A stretch of 64,000 bases of DNA from Salinirubellus salinus (lineage in GTDB: Archaea > Halobacteriota > Halobacteria > Halobacteriales > Haloarculaceae): the NCBI RefSeq assembly GCF_025231485.1, contig NZ_CP104003.1:682001-746000 (forward strand). The letters are read 5' to 3'. Position numbers and translations under genes: made by a program. Each line of letters begins with the position of its first letter. The stretch's first letter is position 1. Shown here piece after piece: positions 14,161 to 23,028 of the stretch. The notes under the pieces are model-generated. The model did not search any database and was not told the DNA's origin. It was given only the letters and a program-made list of their open reading frames with translations.

Positions 14161-16020
14161 CTACTCGCGGCCGTGCCGGGTCAGACAGGTCGACAACCCC
14201 ATGATCTCGACCGGTTCGGAGTTGTCCGGCGAGTAGACAACCATCTGCCCCTTCTCCATGTAGGGGACCTTCCCCTCGAGGTTGCTGGGGATGTTCACGG
14301 CCTTGATGGCGTCCTCGTCCCCGAGGTTGAGGACGACGGTGGTGTTCACCTGCTTGAACACGGGGTCTGCCACGTCCTGCGGGTCCTGCGTGACGAGGAA
14401 CAGGCCGAGTCGCTCCTTGCGGCCCTGCTTGGCTGCCTCGGAGAACTTCCCGATGACCTTCCGGGCCTGCACGCTGTCGGCGTCGGTGAGGAAGTTGTGC
14501 GCCTCGTCCATCCCGAGGACGACGGGCGTCTCCTTGATACGGTCGTAGCGCGGGTCGTTCGACAGTTTCTCGTCGACGAGCAGGGAGGCCACCGCGAGCA
14601 CCACCGTCGTCGTCTTCCGGGAGTCGTTGACGTGGTAGGTGGGCACGACGGTCAGCCCTCCGGGACGGACGAACTCGTCGACCATCTCGGTGATGGGCCG
14701 GGCGTCCGTGTCGAACACGTCGCCGAAACCGTACGTCCGGCGCTTCACGGCGTCGAACGTGGCCTCGTGTATCTGGCCGGACTCGTGGAGTTCCTCGCGG
14801 AGCGTCGGGTCGTCGAGGAACGAGCGGAACTGTCCGTAGGTCCCCGCGTTCCCGTGTTTCGAGAAGAACCGCTTCAGGAGTTGCTGGAGTGCGGGGTACT
14901 GGTTGTCGTTGAGTCCGCCGGCGGCGACCAGCCACGGGCGCGAGCGGACCATCGAGAACGGGAGCGTGAACGCCACCTGCTCGGCTCGGTGGTGGTCGGC
15001 CGCGTAGGTGGCGTCACCGACCTTCGGGACGAACGCGACGGTGTCGGCCACACCGCCGTGGGCCACGCCCTCGCGCTCGCACTGGCGGGCGAACTCGTCG
15101 GTCATCGCCGGGTTGTCGTCGTGCATCTGGGCGTACTCGTCCTGCGGGTCGAACATCACGACGGCCGGCCGGACCGAGCGGTCCTCGACCGGGTAGGTCC
15201 GGTCCGCCGCGAGGTACTGTCGGAGGACGTTCTTCGCGCCGTGGGTCTTGCCCGACCCCGTGCCCCCCGCGACGAGCGTGTGCCGGAAGACGAGCGGGTC
15301 GCCAGAGTCGTAGTCGTCCTTCAGGCGGTAGTCGATGGTCGGCGGCGAGGCGGCGGTCCGGACCTTCTCGCCCCCGACGGCGAGGTGGCCGAGGAAGACG
15401 CCGTCGTCGGGTATCTTCAGACCGGTCTTTATCTCGGCCGGGTCGGTGGCCTGCCCCACCACCGTCTCCGGTTTGGGGACGCGGTCGGCCATCCGGCGTC
15501 TCATCTCGCCGCCGTCGTCGTAGAGGACCGCGAGCGGCTCGAGCGACGCCATGAACTTGTAGTCCTGCTCGTCCACGCCGTCGCTCCGCATCGCGCGGCG
15601 GGCGTGGATCTCCGTGGCGTCGTCGGACTGGAACTCCTGTGCGTACTCCAGCGCGACGATTCGACAGAACAGTTTCTCGCCGTCGGGGTAGGAGGCGACG
15701 AGGTACGAGCCGATGCGCACGAGCGCCCGGTTGCCGACGGTGATGTAGGCGCGCAGGCGGGTGTCCTGCGGGTCCTCGCTGACGACGAGTCCCTCGGCGG
15801 CCGAGAGCGTGCCGATGCCGGTGTCGCTCCCGACGGGCGAGACGTCCACCGGCTCGAACGGTTCGTCTGCCTCAGCGTCGGCCTCACCGTTCGCGTCGGC
15901 ACGGTCGACACCGGCAGTCGAGTCGGTCGCCTCGGCACCCTGCCCGGTCGGTTCGGCGTCCGGAGGGTCGTCCGCGCCGCCGTCGCCGTCGAAGTCCTCG
16001 AAGTCGCCGAGGTCGGTCAT
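14161..16020 (-). CDS. herA: HerA-family DNA-translocating ATPase
   Basis: 619 residues. HerA is a hexameric DNA pump that acts with the NurA nuclease in DNA end resection. The Walker A motif GGTGSGKT is at residues 252-259. Walker B is VLGMDEAHNF with DEAH at 505-508. DPQDEYAQMH and FLVTQDPQDVADP are further family motifs, and the C-terminus has the arginine-rich tail seen in relatives. The region before Walker A fits a HAS-barrel. An acidic, Asp/Glu-rich extension of about 70 residues precedes the barrel. nurA lies 593 nt upstream on the same strand, with one small opposite-strand gene between, supporting the pairing. A paralogous DUF87 ATPase with another partner remains possible. Confidence 0.88.
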   Translation of the reverse strand: MTDLGDFEDFDGDGGADDPPDAEPTGQGAEATDSTAGVDRADANGEADAEADEPFEPVDVSPVGSDTGIGTLSAAEGLVVSEDPQDTRLRAYITVGNRALVRIGSYLVASYPDGEKLFCRIVALEYAQEFQSDDATEIHARRAMRSDGVDEQDYKFMASLEPLAVLYDDGGEMRRRMADRVPKPETVVGQATDPAEIKTGLKIPDDGVFLGHLAVGGEKVRTAASPPTIDYRLKDDYDSGDPLVFRHTLVAGGTGSGKTHGAKNVLRQYLAADRTYPVEDRSVRPAVVMFDPQDEYAQMHDDNPAMTDEFARQCEREGVAHGGVADTVAFVPKVGDATYAADHHRAEQVAFTLPFSMVRSRPWLVAAGGLNDNQYPALQQLLKRFFSKHGNAGTYGQFRSFLDDPTLREELHESGQIHEATFDAVKRRTYGFGDVFDTDARPITEMVDEFVRPGGLTVVPTYHVNDSRKTTTVVLAVASLLVDEKLSNDPRYDRIKETPVVLGMDEAHNFLTDADSVQARKVIGKFSEAAKQGRKERLGLFLVTQDPQDVADPVFKQVNTTVVLNLGDEDAIKAVNIPSNLEGKVPYMEKGQMVVYSPDNSEPVEIMGLSTCLTRHGRE

Positions 16021-16141
16021 ACGAGAGCCTCCCGCCCCTTCGGCAAAAGGGGTTCGCCGCGGACCGGAACTGATGGCGGTCCACCGGCGGGCGGGTCGAC
16101 CACCGCACTGCACGCTCCTTATCCGGTGGGACCGCGTAGAA

Positions 16142-16495
16142 ATGTGCATGATGCTCATCCGCGGTCACGCCGGTGGGACGGCGCTGACGGGGACGCTGTA
16201 CGAACGTGGCGAGGAGCCACCGGCGTTCAAGGGGGCGCCCGACGAGGGCGCGCCGTACGTCTGGGTCTGCGACGCCTTCTACGAGGTCGAGAGCGGCGGC
16301 CAGCCCCAGACCATCGGCGACCGCGAACTCAACGTGGCGTTCGAGACGCCGATGCCCCGTGGGTTCGACACCCGCGACGCTGCCGTCGAGGCGGCCAAGG
16401 AACACCTTCGCACCCAGTTCGCCCGCGTGGGCGTCGCGGAGAGCGAGGTGGAGATAGAGGTCATCAAACGAGAACCGGGCGTGGAACAGGGGTAA
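16142..16495 (+). CDS. Small conserved haloarchaeal protein (DUF7113-like)
   Basis: 117 residues starting MCMMLIRGHAGGT; the ATG at 16151 is an alternative start. The first ATG is favoured because TATA-like CCTTATCC sits about 26 nt before it. Soluble, mixed alpha/beta: TALTGTLYERGEEPPAFKG, YVWVCDAFYEVESGGQ, GFDTRDAAVEAAKEHLRTQF. I believe it corresponds to DUF7113; no function known. It sits on the opposite strand between nurA and herA, convergent with nurA. Two GAGCGGAGCGA-core hairpins occupy the 117 nt between its stop and the nurA stop. Confidence 0.82.
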   Translation: MCMMLIRGHAGGTALTGTLYERGEEPPAFKGAPDEGAPYVWVCDAFYEVESGGQPQTIGDRELNVAFETPMPRGFDTRDAAVEAAKEHLRTQFARVGVAESEVEIEVIKREPGVEQG

Positions 16496-16523
16496 AGCGT
16501 CGCGACGTGCCGGTGCACTCACC

Positions 16524-16546
16524 CGCCGCGAGCGGAGCGAGCGGCG
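16524..16546. repeat. GAGCGGAGCGA-core hairpin, copy 1
   Basis: Arms CGCCGC and GCGGCG (6 bp, perfect) flank the 11-nt centre GAGCGGAGCGA. The centre can fold as two G-A/A-G mismatches, two GC pairs and a GGA triloop. It is followed by TTTT four bases later. Lies between convergent stops. Confidence 0.85.
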
Positions 16547-16574
16547 CGTTTTGATACTAAAGTTGTGCCGGAGC

Positions 16575-16599
16575 GGTTCGCGAGCGGAGCGAGCGAACC
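16575..16599. repeat. GAGCGGAGCGA-core hairpin, copy 2
   Basis: Arms GGTTCGC and GCGAACC (7 bp, perfect) flank the same 11-nt centre GAGCGGAGCGA as copy 1, 28 bp away. The arms differ completely from copy 1 yet remain self-complementary, which is what selection for the fold would give. Confidence 0.85.
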
Positions 16600-16612
16600 C
16601 GACGCGAAAAGT

Positions 16613-17875
16613 TCAGAGGTCGAAGCCGGCACCCACGCCCCACCGCTCGTCGTCGTACGTCGTGTCCATGTCGGCGTCGAGCGCGTCCTCCAGCGCCCGC
16701 CGGAGCGCCACCGTCTCCTTCCGCGATATCGAGGCCAGCGAGTCGGCCTTCGCCACCGCCGCGGGCGGCCCGCGGGCCGTCGCCACGTCCTTCAGCACCT
16801 GCATCGTCAGCTCCTCGCGCCGGTCCTCGTCCTCGGTGAACGCGCGCGGTGCCTCGACCCGGTAGACAGTGTCGGTCCGGGGGTCGTACACCATGCAGAA
16901 GGTGACCTCGTACCGCTCGGGTTCGAAAGCGAGCGTGAGGTCGTACCGCCCCTCGGCCATCGCCCGGTCGGCCGGGCCGCGGGAGACGAACCAGTTGGTG
17001 AACGTCAGGGCGTCCTCGTGGCGTTCGTAGTGGCCCTCGGCGTCCCACGCCCCGCGTTCGAGCACCTGCGAGAAGAACGCGGCATCGTTGACCCACGGCG
17101 CCGACCCCTGCTTCTCGCGGATGGTGCGCGTGACCAGCCCCGTCATCGGCGTCTTGACGAACCCGAGGACGGGCACGTCACGGCGCATGAACGACTCGAC
17201 GAGCTGGACGTACTCGCCGATGACCTCGCGGGGGGTCCGCTCGCCAGCCAGCAGGTCGGCGAGTTCGCGGTTGCGGTTCTCCCACGTCAGCAGCCCCTTC
17301 GGGTAGATGGGGCCGTCCATCACGAGCAGGTCGTCGACGAGTTCGGCCTGCCCGCGGGCGTGTTCGACCTCCGCGAGGTAGAGGGCGAGTTCGTGGACCA
17401 CGGGCGTGACCGAGCGGTCCGCGCGGGGGACGTGCAACACGCGACTCTTGACGTAGCCCTCGTCGTCCACCTGCCAGTCCTGGCCGAAGTGGACCGTCGC
17501 CTCGTTGGAGTGGACGGCCTTCACGATGGTCCGACAGCGGTGCAGGTCGAGGTCCGAGGGGACGGCCGACATCGCGGCGACGGCCACGTCGACCGTGAGG
17601 CCGTTCTTGAACGTCGTCGGGTTGATGGTGCCCGAGTCGAGCCCGTGCTGGGTGGGGAAGTAGTCCTCGCCGAGGGCGGCGTCCTCGACGTCCACCTTCC
17701 GGCGGCGCAACTCACCCATCGGCTCCAGCAGGGTCCGTCCGTCCGCGACGAGCGGGTCGAGGAACTCCTCCCAGACCACCTCCGCGAACTCCCGGTGCTC
17801 GCGTTCGTCCACCTCGTGACTGATGCTCCCGGCCAGTCGGGTGATGGCCTTGAAGTGCACCGGGTCCAGCGTCAT
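16613..17875 (-). CDS. nurA: NurA 5'-3' nuclease
   Basis: 420 residues. NurA forms a dimer that sits on the HerA ring and degrades the 5' strand at double-strand breaks. The RNase H-like core has candidate metal-binding Asp residues at D96 (LTVDVAVAAMSA) and D187 (DLLVMDGPIYPKG), the latter in the typical family context. PVLGFVKTPMTG and the end region KADSLASISRKETVALRRAL also fit. The start MTLDPVHFKAITRLAG at 17875 is preceded by a TATA-like GTTTTT near 17900, about 27 nt upstream. The partner gene herA follows on the same strand after DUF7113. Mre11 and Rad50 are not in the window. Confidence 0.87.
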   Translation of the reverse strand: MTLDPVHFKAITRLAGSISHEVDEREHREFAEVVWEEFLDPLVADGRTLLEPMGELRRRKVDVEDAALGEDYFPTQHGLDSGTINPTTFKNGLTVDVAVAAMSAVPSDLDLHRCRTIVKAVHSNEATVHFGQDWQVDDEGYVKSRVLHVPRADRSVTPVVHELALYLAEVEHARGQAELVDDLLVMDGPIYPKGLLTWENRNRELADLLAGERTPREVIGEYVQLVESFMRRDVPVLGFVKTPMTGLVTRTIREKQGSAPWVNDAAFFSQVLERGAWDAEGHYERHEDALTFTNWFVSRGPADRAMAEGRYDLTLAFEPERYEVTFCMVYDPRTDTVYRVEAPRAFTEDEDRREELTMQVLKDVATARGPPAAVAKADSLASISRKETVALRRALEDALDADMDTTYDDERWGVGAGFDL

Positions 17876-18015
17876 GTCCGCGACTGACTCGCCGTCGGGC
17901 AAAAACCCTCGGAGTGCGCGGCGCGACTGGTCCGGCCGGGCCGGCTCCGGTCGGCCAGGAGCGACCGACCCCCGATACCGAAACCGTGTTACGCTCACCG
18001 GGACTCCCCCGGGAC

Positions 18016-19539
18016 ATGAGAGCGGCGCTCGTGATACTCGACGGGTGGGGCATCGGCTCCGGTGAGGCGACGGGCGACCACCGTGACGCCGTGACGACGG
18101 CCGAGACTCCCGCGTTCGACGGCTACACGGAGGAGGGCGCCTTCGGCACCCTCCGCACCGACGGGCGGAACGTCGGCCTCCCCGAGGGCCAGTTCGGCAA
18201 CAGCGAGGTCGGACACCTCAACATCGGGGCCGGCCGCGTCGTCGTCCAGGACTCCACGCGGGTGAGCGACGCCGTCGCGGAGGGCACCCTCGGCGAGAAC
18301 GACGCCATCGCGAGTGCGTTCGACCACGCCGACGCGAACGACGGCCGTGTCCACCTCCTGGGCCTCGTCAGCGACGGCGGCGTCCACTCCTCGCAGGAAC
18401 ACCTCCACGCCCTGCTCCGGGCCGCCGCGGCGCGCGACACCGACGCCGTCACCCACGCGTTCACCGACGGCCGGGACACCGCGCCGAAGTCGGGCGCGGG
18501 TTACCTCGCGGACCTCCAGTCCGTCGTCGAGGACGCCGGCACCGGCCACGTCGCCTCCGTCACCGGCCGGTACTACGCGATGGACCGGGACGAGAACTGG
18601 GAGCGCACGAAGCGGGCCTACGACGCCATCGTCAACCGCGAGGCCCCACACGAGGCCTCCGACCCTGTCACCGCCTGCGAGCGCTCCTACGAGCGCGGCG
18701 ACACGGACGAGTTCGTCGAACCCACGCTCGTCGCGGGCGGTCCGGCGCTCGCGGCTGGGGACGCGGTCGTCCTCTTCAACTTCCGCGCCGACCGGGCGCG
18801 CCAGCTCACCCGGATGCTCGCCGACCTGCGCCCGGAGTGGGCGTTCGACACCACGCCCCCGGAGACGCGACTGGTCACGATGACCGAGTACGACGCCACC
18901 TTCGGCCTCCCGGTCGCGTTCGAGCCGAACCAGCCAGAACAGGTCCTCGGCGAGGTGGTCTCGGCGGCGGGCCTCACCCAGCTCCGCGTCGCCGAGACCG
19001 AGAAGTACGCCCACGTCACCTACTTCCTCAACGGCGGCCGCGAGGTCGAGTTCGACGGCGAACTGCGCGAGATCGTCCCCTCGCCGGACGTGCCCACCTA
19101 CGACCTGCAGCCGGAGATGGCGGCGCCGGCGGTGACCGACCAGACGGTCGACCTCGTGGGGCTCGAGGACCCCGACCTGCTCGTGTTGAACTACGCGAAC
19201 CCGGACATGGTGGGCCATACGGGCGCGTTCGACGCCGCGGTCGCGGCCTGCGAGGCCGTCGACGACTGTCTCTCGCGACTCGTCCCGGCGCTGCGGGACG
19301 CCGGTGCGCACGTCCTCCTCACTGCGGACCACGGCAACGCCGACGATATGGGTAGCGTGTCGGACCCGCACACGGCCCACACGACCAACCCGGTCCCGTT
19401 CGTCCACCTGCCGCCCGAGGGCGCCAGTGACCGGTCGGTCCGCGACGGCGGCGTCCTCGCCGACGTGGCCCCGACCCTCCTCGAGCTGATGGGACTGGGC
19501 CAGCCGGCCGAGATGACCGGCACCTCGCTGCTCGACTGA
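18016..19539 (+). CDS. gpmI: 2,3-bisphosphoglycerate-independent phosphoglycerate mutase
   Basis: 507 residues. It interconverts 3- and 2-phosphoglycerate in glycolysis and gluconeogenesis using two Mn ions. Metal and catalytic motifs: LVILDGWG at residues 6-12 (Asp9), GNSEVGHLNIGAGR with the phosphorylated Ser63, FTDGRDTAPKSG, YANPDMVGHTGAFDA and TADHGNADDMG. Length matches the bacterial-type iPGM. The ATG at 18016 is chosen because the longer open frame adds a basic, unrelated leader. It ends 9 nt from the convergent amidohydrolase stop. Confidence 0.97.
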   Translation: MRAALVILDGWGIGSGEATGDHRDAVTTAETPAFDGYTEEGAFGTLRTDGRNVGLPEGQFGNSEVGHLNIGAGRVVVQDSTRVSDAVAEGTLGENDAIASAFDHADANDGRVHLLGLVSDGGVHSSQEHLHALLRAAAARDTDAVTHAFTDGRDTAPKSGAGYLADLQSVVEDAGTGHVASVTGRYYAMDRDENWERTKRAYDAIVNREAPHEASDPVTACERSYERGDTDEFVEPTLVAGGPALAAGDAVVLFNFRADRARQLTRMLADLRPEWAFDTTPPETRLVTMTEYDATFGLPVAFEPNQPEQVLGEVVSAAGLTQLRVAETEKYAHVTYFLNGGREVEFDGELREIVPSPDVPTYDLQPEMAAPAVTDQTVDLVGLEDPDLLVLNYANPDMVGHTGAFDAAVAACEAVDDCLSRLVPALRDAGAHVLLTADHGNADDMGSVSDPHTAHTTNPVPFVHLPPEGASDRSVRDGGVLADVAPTLLELMGLGQPAEMTGTSLLD

Positions 19540-19548
19540 CCCGCGAGT

Positions 19549-21144
19549 TCAGGCTCGGTAGACGACGCGGCCGTCGACCACAGTCCGCCAGACCTCGACG
19601 TCGCCGATCGCCTCGTCGGCCACCGACCACGGCGACTCCTCCAGCACTACGAGGTCCGCGAGGGTACCCGCCTCGACGGTCCCCATCCGTCCCTCGTCGA
19701 AGCCCGCGTAGGCGGCGCCGCGGGTGTAGGCGGCGAGCGACTCGGTGACCGAGAGGCGCTGGCCGGCCGCCGGTGCGGTCACGGCCTGCCCCACCCCGTA
19801 GAGCGGCCCGAGCGGCATGCTGTCGCTCCCGAACGCGAGGGGGACGCCCGCCTCGGCGAGTGCGCCCAGCGGGTTCGTGCCGCTCGTGCGCCGCGCACCG
19901 AGTCGTGACTCGTACAGCCCGCCCTCGCGCGCCCACCGGTGGAAGTTCGGCTGGACGCTGGCGACGACGTCGCTCTCCGCGAACTCCCGAACGTGTGCCT
20001 CGTCGAGTATCTCCGCGTGTTCGACCCTGTGGCGGGCTTCGTCCGGTGCCGCCGTGTCGCGGTAGGCGGCGAGCGTCTCGCGGACGGCCACGTCGCCGAT
20101 GGCGTGGGCGGTGAACTGGAACCCGGCCTCCTCGGCCCGGTCGACCCACTCGCGGAGTTCCTCGGGGGTGACGACCCACTCGCCGTGCCCGTCCTCGTCG
20201 CCCTCCTCCTCGGCGTCGGCGTAGGGTTTCGACACCTTCGCCGTCCGCCCACCGATGGAGCCGTCGGTGAACGTCTTGATGGCGCCCGTGCGGACGAACT
20301 CGCTCCCGGCGTTCGTCACCAGCCCAGCCTCGCTGACGGCGTCGAGGTGGTCGGTCCAGTAGTTGATGCGGACTCGCAGGACGAGCGAACCCGCCGTGTC
20401 GAGTTCGCGGTAGACACGCGCGACGTGTCCACCGCGGACCATGTCGTGGACGGCCGTCACCCCGAGCTCGTGGGCGTGGTCGCGTGCCGCCACGACGCGA
20501 CGGCGGGTCGTCGCCACGTCCGGTGCGATGGCCTCGTTCAGCACCTCGACGGCGCTCTCGGTCAACACGCCGGTCGGGCGGCCGTCCTCGGTCTGGACGT
20601 TCGGGTGGTCGGCCGAGAGTCCGAGGATGTCCAGCGCGATGCCGTTGACCGACGCGGTGTGGAGGTCCTCGCGGAAGGCGACCACCGGGCGCGTCTCGCT
20701 GACCTCGTCGAGTTCCTCCCGGCGCAGGTACGCCGTCTCGCCCCACTCGGACTCGTCGTAGCCGTACCCCTGCACCCACCCATCGCTCTCGCGGGCCTCG
20801 ACCCTGAGTCGGGCGACGGCGTCGGCCCGCGAGTCCGCGCCGCCGAGGTCGGCGTGGACTAGTCGACGACCCACCACCTCCATGTGCGTGTGGGCGTCGA
20901 CGAACCCGGGCAGGAGGACCCGCCCGCCGCAGTCGACGACGGTGGTGCCCGCCCCTTCGAGGAACTCGACCTCGTAGGCCGTCCCGACGCGGACGATACG
21001 GCCGTCCCGCACGGCGACGGCGCCGTCCTCGAACACCCCGTCGTGTGCCTCGGCGTCCGCGACGAGGCCAGCGTGTCCGTCCGGTGGCGCCGCGAGCGTG
21101 TGCACTTCCGCGTTCGTGAGGACCAGGTCGGCGGGTCGCGTCAT
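19549..21144 (-). CDS. Amidohydrolase family protein (YtcJ-like)
   Basis: 531 residues with the composite amidohydrolase-3 domain: the small beta-domain start LVLTNAEVHTLAAPP, metal-site motif LPGFVDAHTHMEVVGR, then QGYGYDESEW, GAIKTFTDGSIGGRTA, TAHAIGDVAVRETL, HRVEHAEI and a late AFGSDSMPLGPLYG, ending DLVVLEESPW. These match the YtcJ group of metal-dependent hydrolases. Substrate is unknown. The start at 21144 is a plain ATG followed by the usual N-terminus; upstream are about 95 nt to the divergent hmgA start. Confidence 0.9.
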   Translation of the reverse strand: MTRPADLVLTNAEVHTLAAPPDGHAGLVADAEAHDGVFEDGAVAVRDGRIVRVGTAYEVEFLEGAGTTVVDCGGRVLLPGFVDAHTHMEVVGRRLVHADLGGADSRADAVARLRVEARESDGWVQGYGYDESEWGETAYLRREELDEVSETRPVVAFREDLHTASVNGIALDILGLSADHPNVQTEDGRPTGVLTESAVEVLNEAIAPDVATTRRRVVAARDHAHELGVTAVHDMVRGGHVARVYRELDTAGSLVLRVRINYWTDHLDAVSEAGLVTNAGSEFVRTGAIKTFTDGSIGGRTAKVSKPYADAEEEGDEDGHGEWVVTPEELREWVDRAEEAGFQFTAHAIGDVAVRETLAAYRDTAAPDEARHRVEHAEILDEAHVREFAESDVVASVQPNFHRWAREGGLYESRLGARRTSGTNPLGALAEAGVPLAFGSDSMPLGPLYGVGQAVTAPAAGQRLSVTESLAAYTRGAAYAGFDEGRMGTVEAGTLADLVVLEESPWSVADEAIGDVEVWRTVVDGRVVYRA

Positions 21145-21239
21145 GGAGAGAGGGCCGGCGCCGGCTGGCAAAATGGTTGTGGGGCCCGGTGCGAGACGGT
21201 GACGGAACTGATTAGGCACGAGGGGCCGCAGGGCGGGGT

Positions 21240-22463
21240 ATGACCGATACGGACGCCGACGCGGCCGAACTCGCCGAGCGAGTCCGCGACGGCGACCTGC
21301 GACTGCACGAACTGGAAGCACACGCGGACGCCGACACGGCCGCGGCGGCCCGTCGTCGCCTGCTCGAGACGGAGACGGGCGCCGACCTCTCGACGAGTGG
21401 GGCGTACGCGTTCGACGCCGCGGTGGCCGACTCGGCCATCGAGAACATGGTCGGCGCCACGCAGGTTCCCCTCGGAATCGTCGGCCCCATCGAGGTTGAC
21501 GGGGGCGCCGTGACGGACACGAAGTGGCTCCCGCTCGCCACGACCGAGGGGGCGCTCCTCGCCTCGGTCAACCGAGGCGTCTCGGCGACGCGGAAGGCCG
21601 GCGGTGCGACGGCGCGCGTCCTGAAGTCGAAGATGACCCGCGCGCCCGTGTTCAAGGTCCGCGACGTGGCCGAGGCCGGCGAGGTCGTCTCGTGGGTCCG
21701 CGAGAACGAGGCCCACCTCCGCGAGGCGGCCGAGTCGACCACGAGCCACGGCGAGCTCCTCGAGGTCACCCCGTACGTCGTCGGTGACAACGTCTTCCTG
21801 CGGTTCGGCTACGACACGAAGGACGCGATGGGGATGAACATGGCCACCATCGCCACGCAGGAGGCCTGCGAGGTGGTCGAAGCCGAGACGCCCGCCGACC
21901 TCGTCGCGCTCTCGGGGAACCTCTGTACCGACAAGAAGCCCGCCGCCATCAACGCCGTCGAGGGGCGGGGGCGGACCGTCTCGGCGGACGTGGAGATCCC
22001 ACGCGAGGTGGTCGAGTCGGTGTTCAAGACCACGCCCGAGGCGATGGCCGAGGCGAACACGCGGAAGAACCTCGTCGGGAGTGCGAAGGCGGGGTCGCTC
22101 GGATTCAACGCGCAGGCCGCGAACGTGGTCGCCGCGGCGTTCCTCGCGCTCGGACAGGACATCGCGCAGGTGGTCGAGGGGAGCAACGCTATCACGACGA
22201 TGGACGTGCGTGACGGGTCGCTCTACGCGAGCGTCACCCTCGCCTCACTCGAGGTCGGGACCGTCGGGGGCGGCACCAAGCTCCCGACGCAGGCCGAGGC
22301 GCTCGACGTGGTCGGGGTCCGCGGCGGCGGCGACCCGGCCGGGTCGAACGCCGACGCGCTCGCCGAGGTCATCGCGGTGGCGGCGCTCGGCGGCGAACTC
22401 TCGCTCGTCGGGGCGCTCTCGGCGTCGCACCTCGCGAGCGCCCACGAGGAACTGGGCCGGTAG
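21240..22463 (+). CDS. hmgA: Hydroxymethylglutaryl-CoA reductase (NADPH), class I
   Basis: 407 residues. It reduces HMG-CoA to mevalonate, the committed step to archaeal isoprenoid lipids, and is the target of statins. Motifs: ENMVGATQVPLGIVGP (69-82), TTEGALLASVNRG with catalytic Glu103, YDTKDAMGMNMATIATQ (191-207), LCTDKKPAAIN with the catalytic Lys, LGQDIAQVVEGSNA with the Asp, and the C-terminal ASHLASAHEELG with the His. No membrane anchor, as in other archaea. TATA-like TGATTAGGC lies about 28 nt before the ATG. hmgB is in the same window but 38 kb away. Confidence 0.97.
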   Translation: MTDTDADAAELAERVRDGDLRLHELEAHADADTAAAARRRLLETETGADLSTSGAYAFDAAVADSAIENMVGATQVPLGIVGPIEVDGGAVTDTKWLPLATTEGALLASVNRGVSATRKAGGATARVLKSKMTRAPVFKVRDVAEAGEVVSWVRENEAHLREAAESTTSHGELLEVTPYVVGDNVFLRFGYDTKDAMGMNMATIATQEACEVVEAETPADLVALSGNLCTDKKPAAINAVEGRGRTVSADVEIPREVVESVFKTTPEAMAEANTRKNLVGSAKAGSLGFNAQAANVVAAAFLALGQDIAQVVEGSNAITTMDVRDGSLYASVTLASLEVGTVGGGTKLPTQAEALDVVGVRGGGDPAGSNADALAEVIAVAALGGELSLVGALSASHLASAHEELGR

Positions 22464-22505
22464 CGAGTCGACGGTCGTTCTGCCCGGTCCGCACCACACC
22501 CCCCG

Positions 22506-22964
22506 TTAGACGAGATTCCGCGACTGCGCCGCGAGCGCCAGCATCCCGCCCACGACGACCAGCACGCCCGCGAGCAACAGCGTCCCCGACCCCACGGCGA
22601 GCCCCAGCAAGAACGCGCCGAACCCGACCCCGGCGACGCCGTGGGCCAGCCCCACGAGCCGCTCGCCGCGGGAGAGGAACACCGCCGCGCCGAGGTTCAG
22701 CCCGACGACGAGGCTGAGCGCCGAGAGGCCGACCATCCGGACCTCGAGACCGCCGACGGCGACGGGGTCGACGACCGGCTCGACGAGGAAGAACAGGCCC
22801 GCGAGGCCGACGAAGGTGCCGACGACGAGGGGGCCGGCGTCGAGGTCACGGAGCGTCACCTCCTCCGATCCGAGGTCGGGGCCGGCACTCGCCCGTGGGT
22901 CCGGGTCGTCGCCCGTCACGGTGCGGGCCTCGAGCCGCCGTGTCCGTTCGTCCGCTCCATACAC
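22506..22964 (-). CDS. Multi-helix membrane protein, unknown function
   Basis: 152 residues. A hydrophilic N-terminus of about 40 residues (MYGADERTRRLEARTV) precedes four hydrophobic segments: LVVGTFVGLAGLFFLVEPV, MVGLSALSLVVGLNLGAAVF, LAHGVAGVGFGAFLLGLAV and GTLLLAGVLVVVGGMLALAA. It ends AQSRNLV. No motif I recognise. It lies convergent to hmgA, 42 nt beyond its stop. Confidence 0.75.
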   Translation of the reverse strand: MYGADERTRRLEARTVTGDDPDPRASAGPDLGSEEVTLRDLDAGPLVVGTFVGLAGLFFLVEPVVDPVAVGGLEVRMVGLSALSLVVGLNLGAAVFLSRGERLVGLAHGVAGVGFGAFLLGLAVGSGTLLLAGVLVVVGGMLALAAQSRNLV

Positions 22965-23028
22965 ACGGTTGGGGCCAGGTCTTCAAAGGAGTCCCGCCCG
23001 CGGCAGCCCGGATGCTGCCACACGCCGG

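Noticed and set aside
13969-16554. An 861-codon open frame on the plus strand
   Set aside because: Antisense to the herA gene; its translation has no domain and is biased to Arg and Val as shadow frames are.
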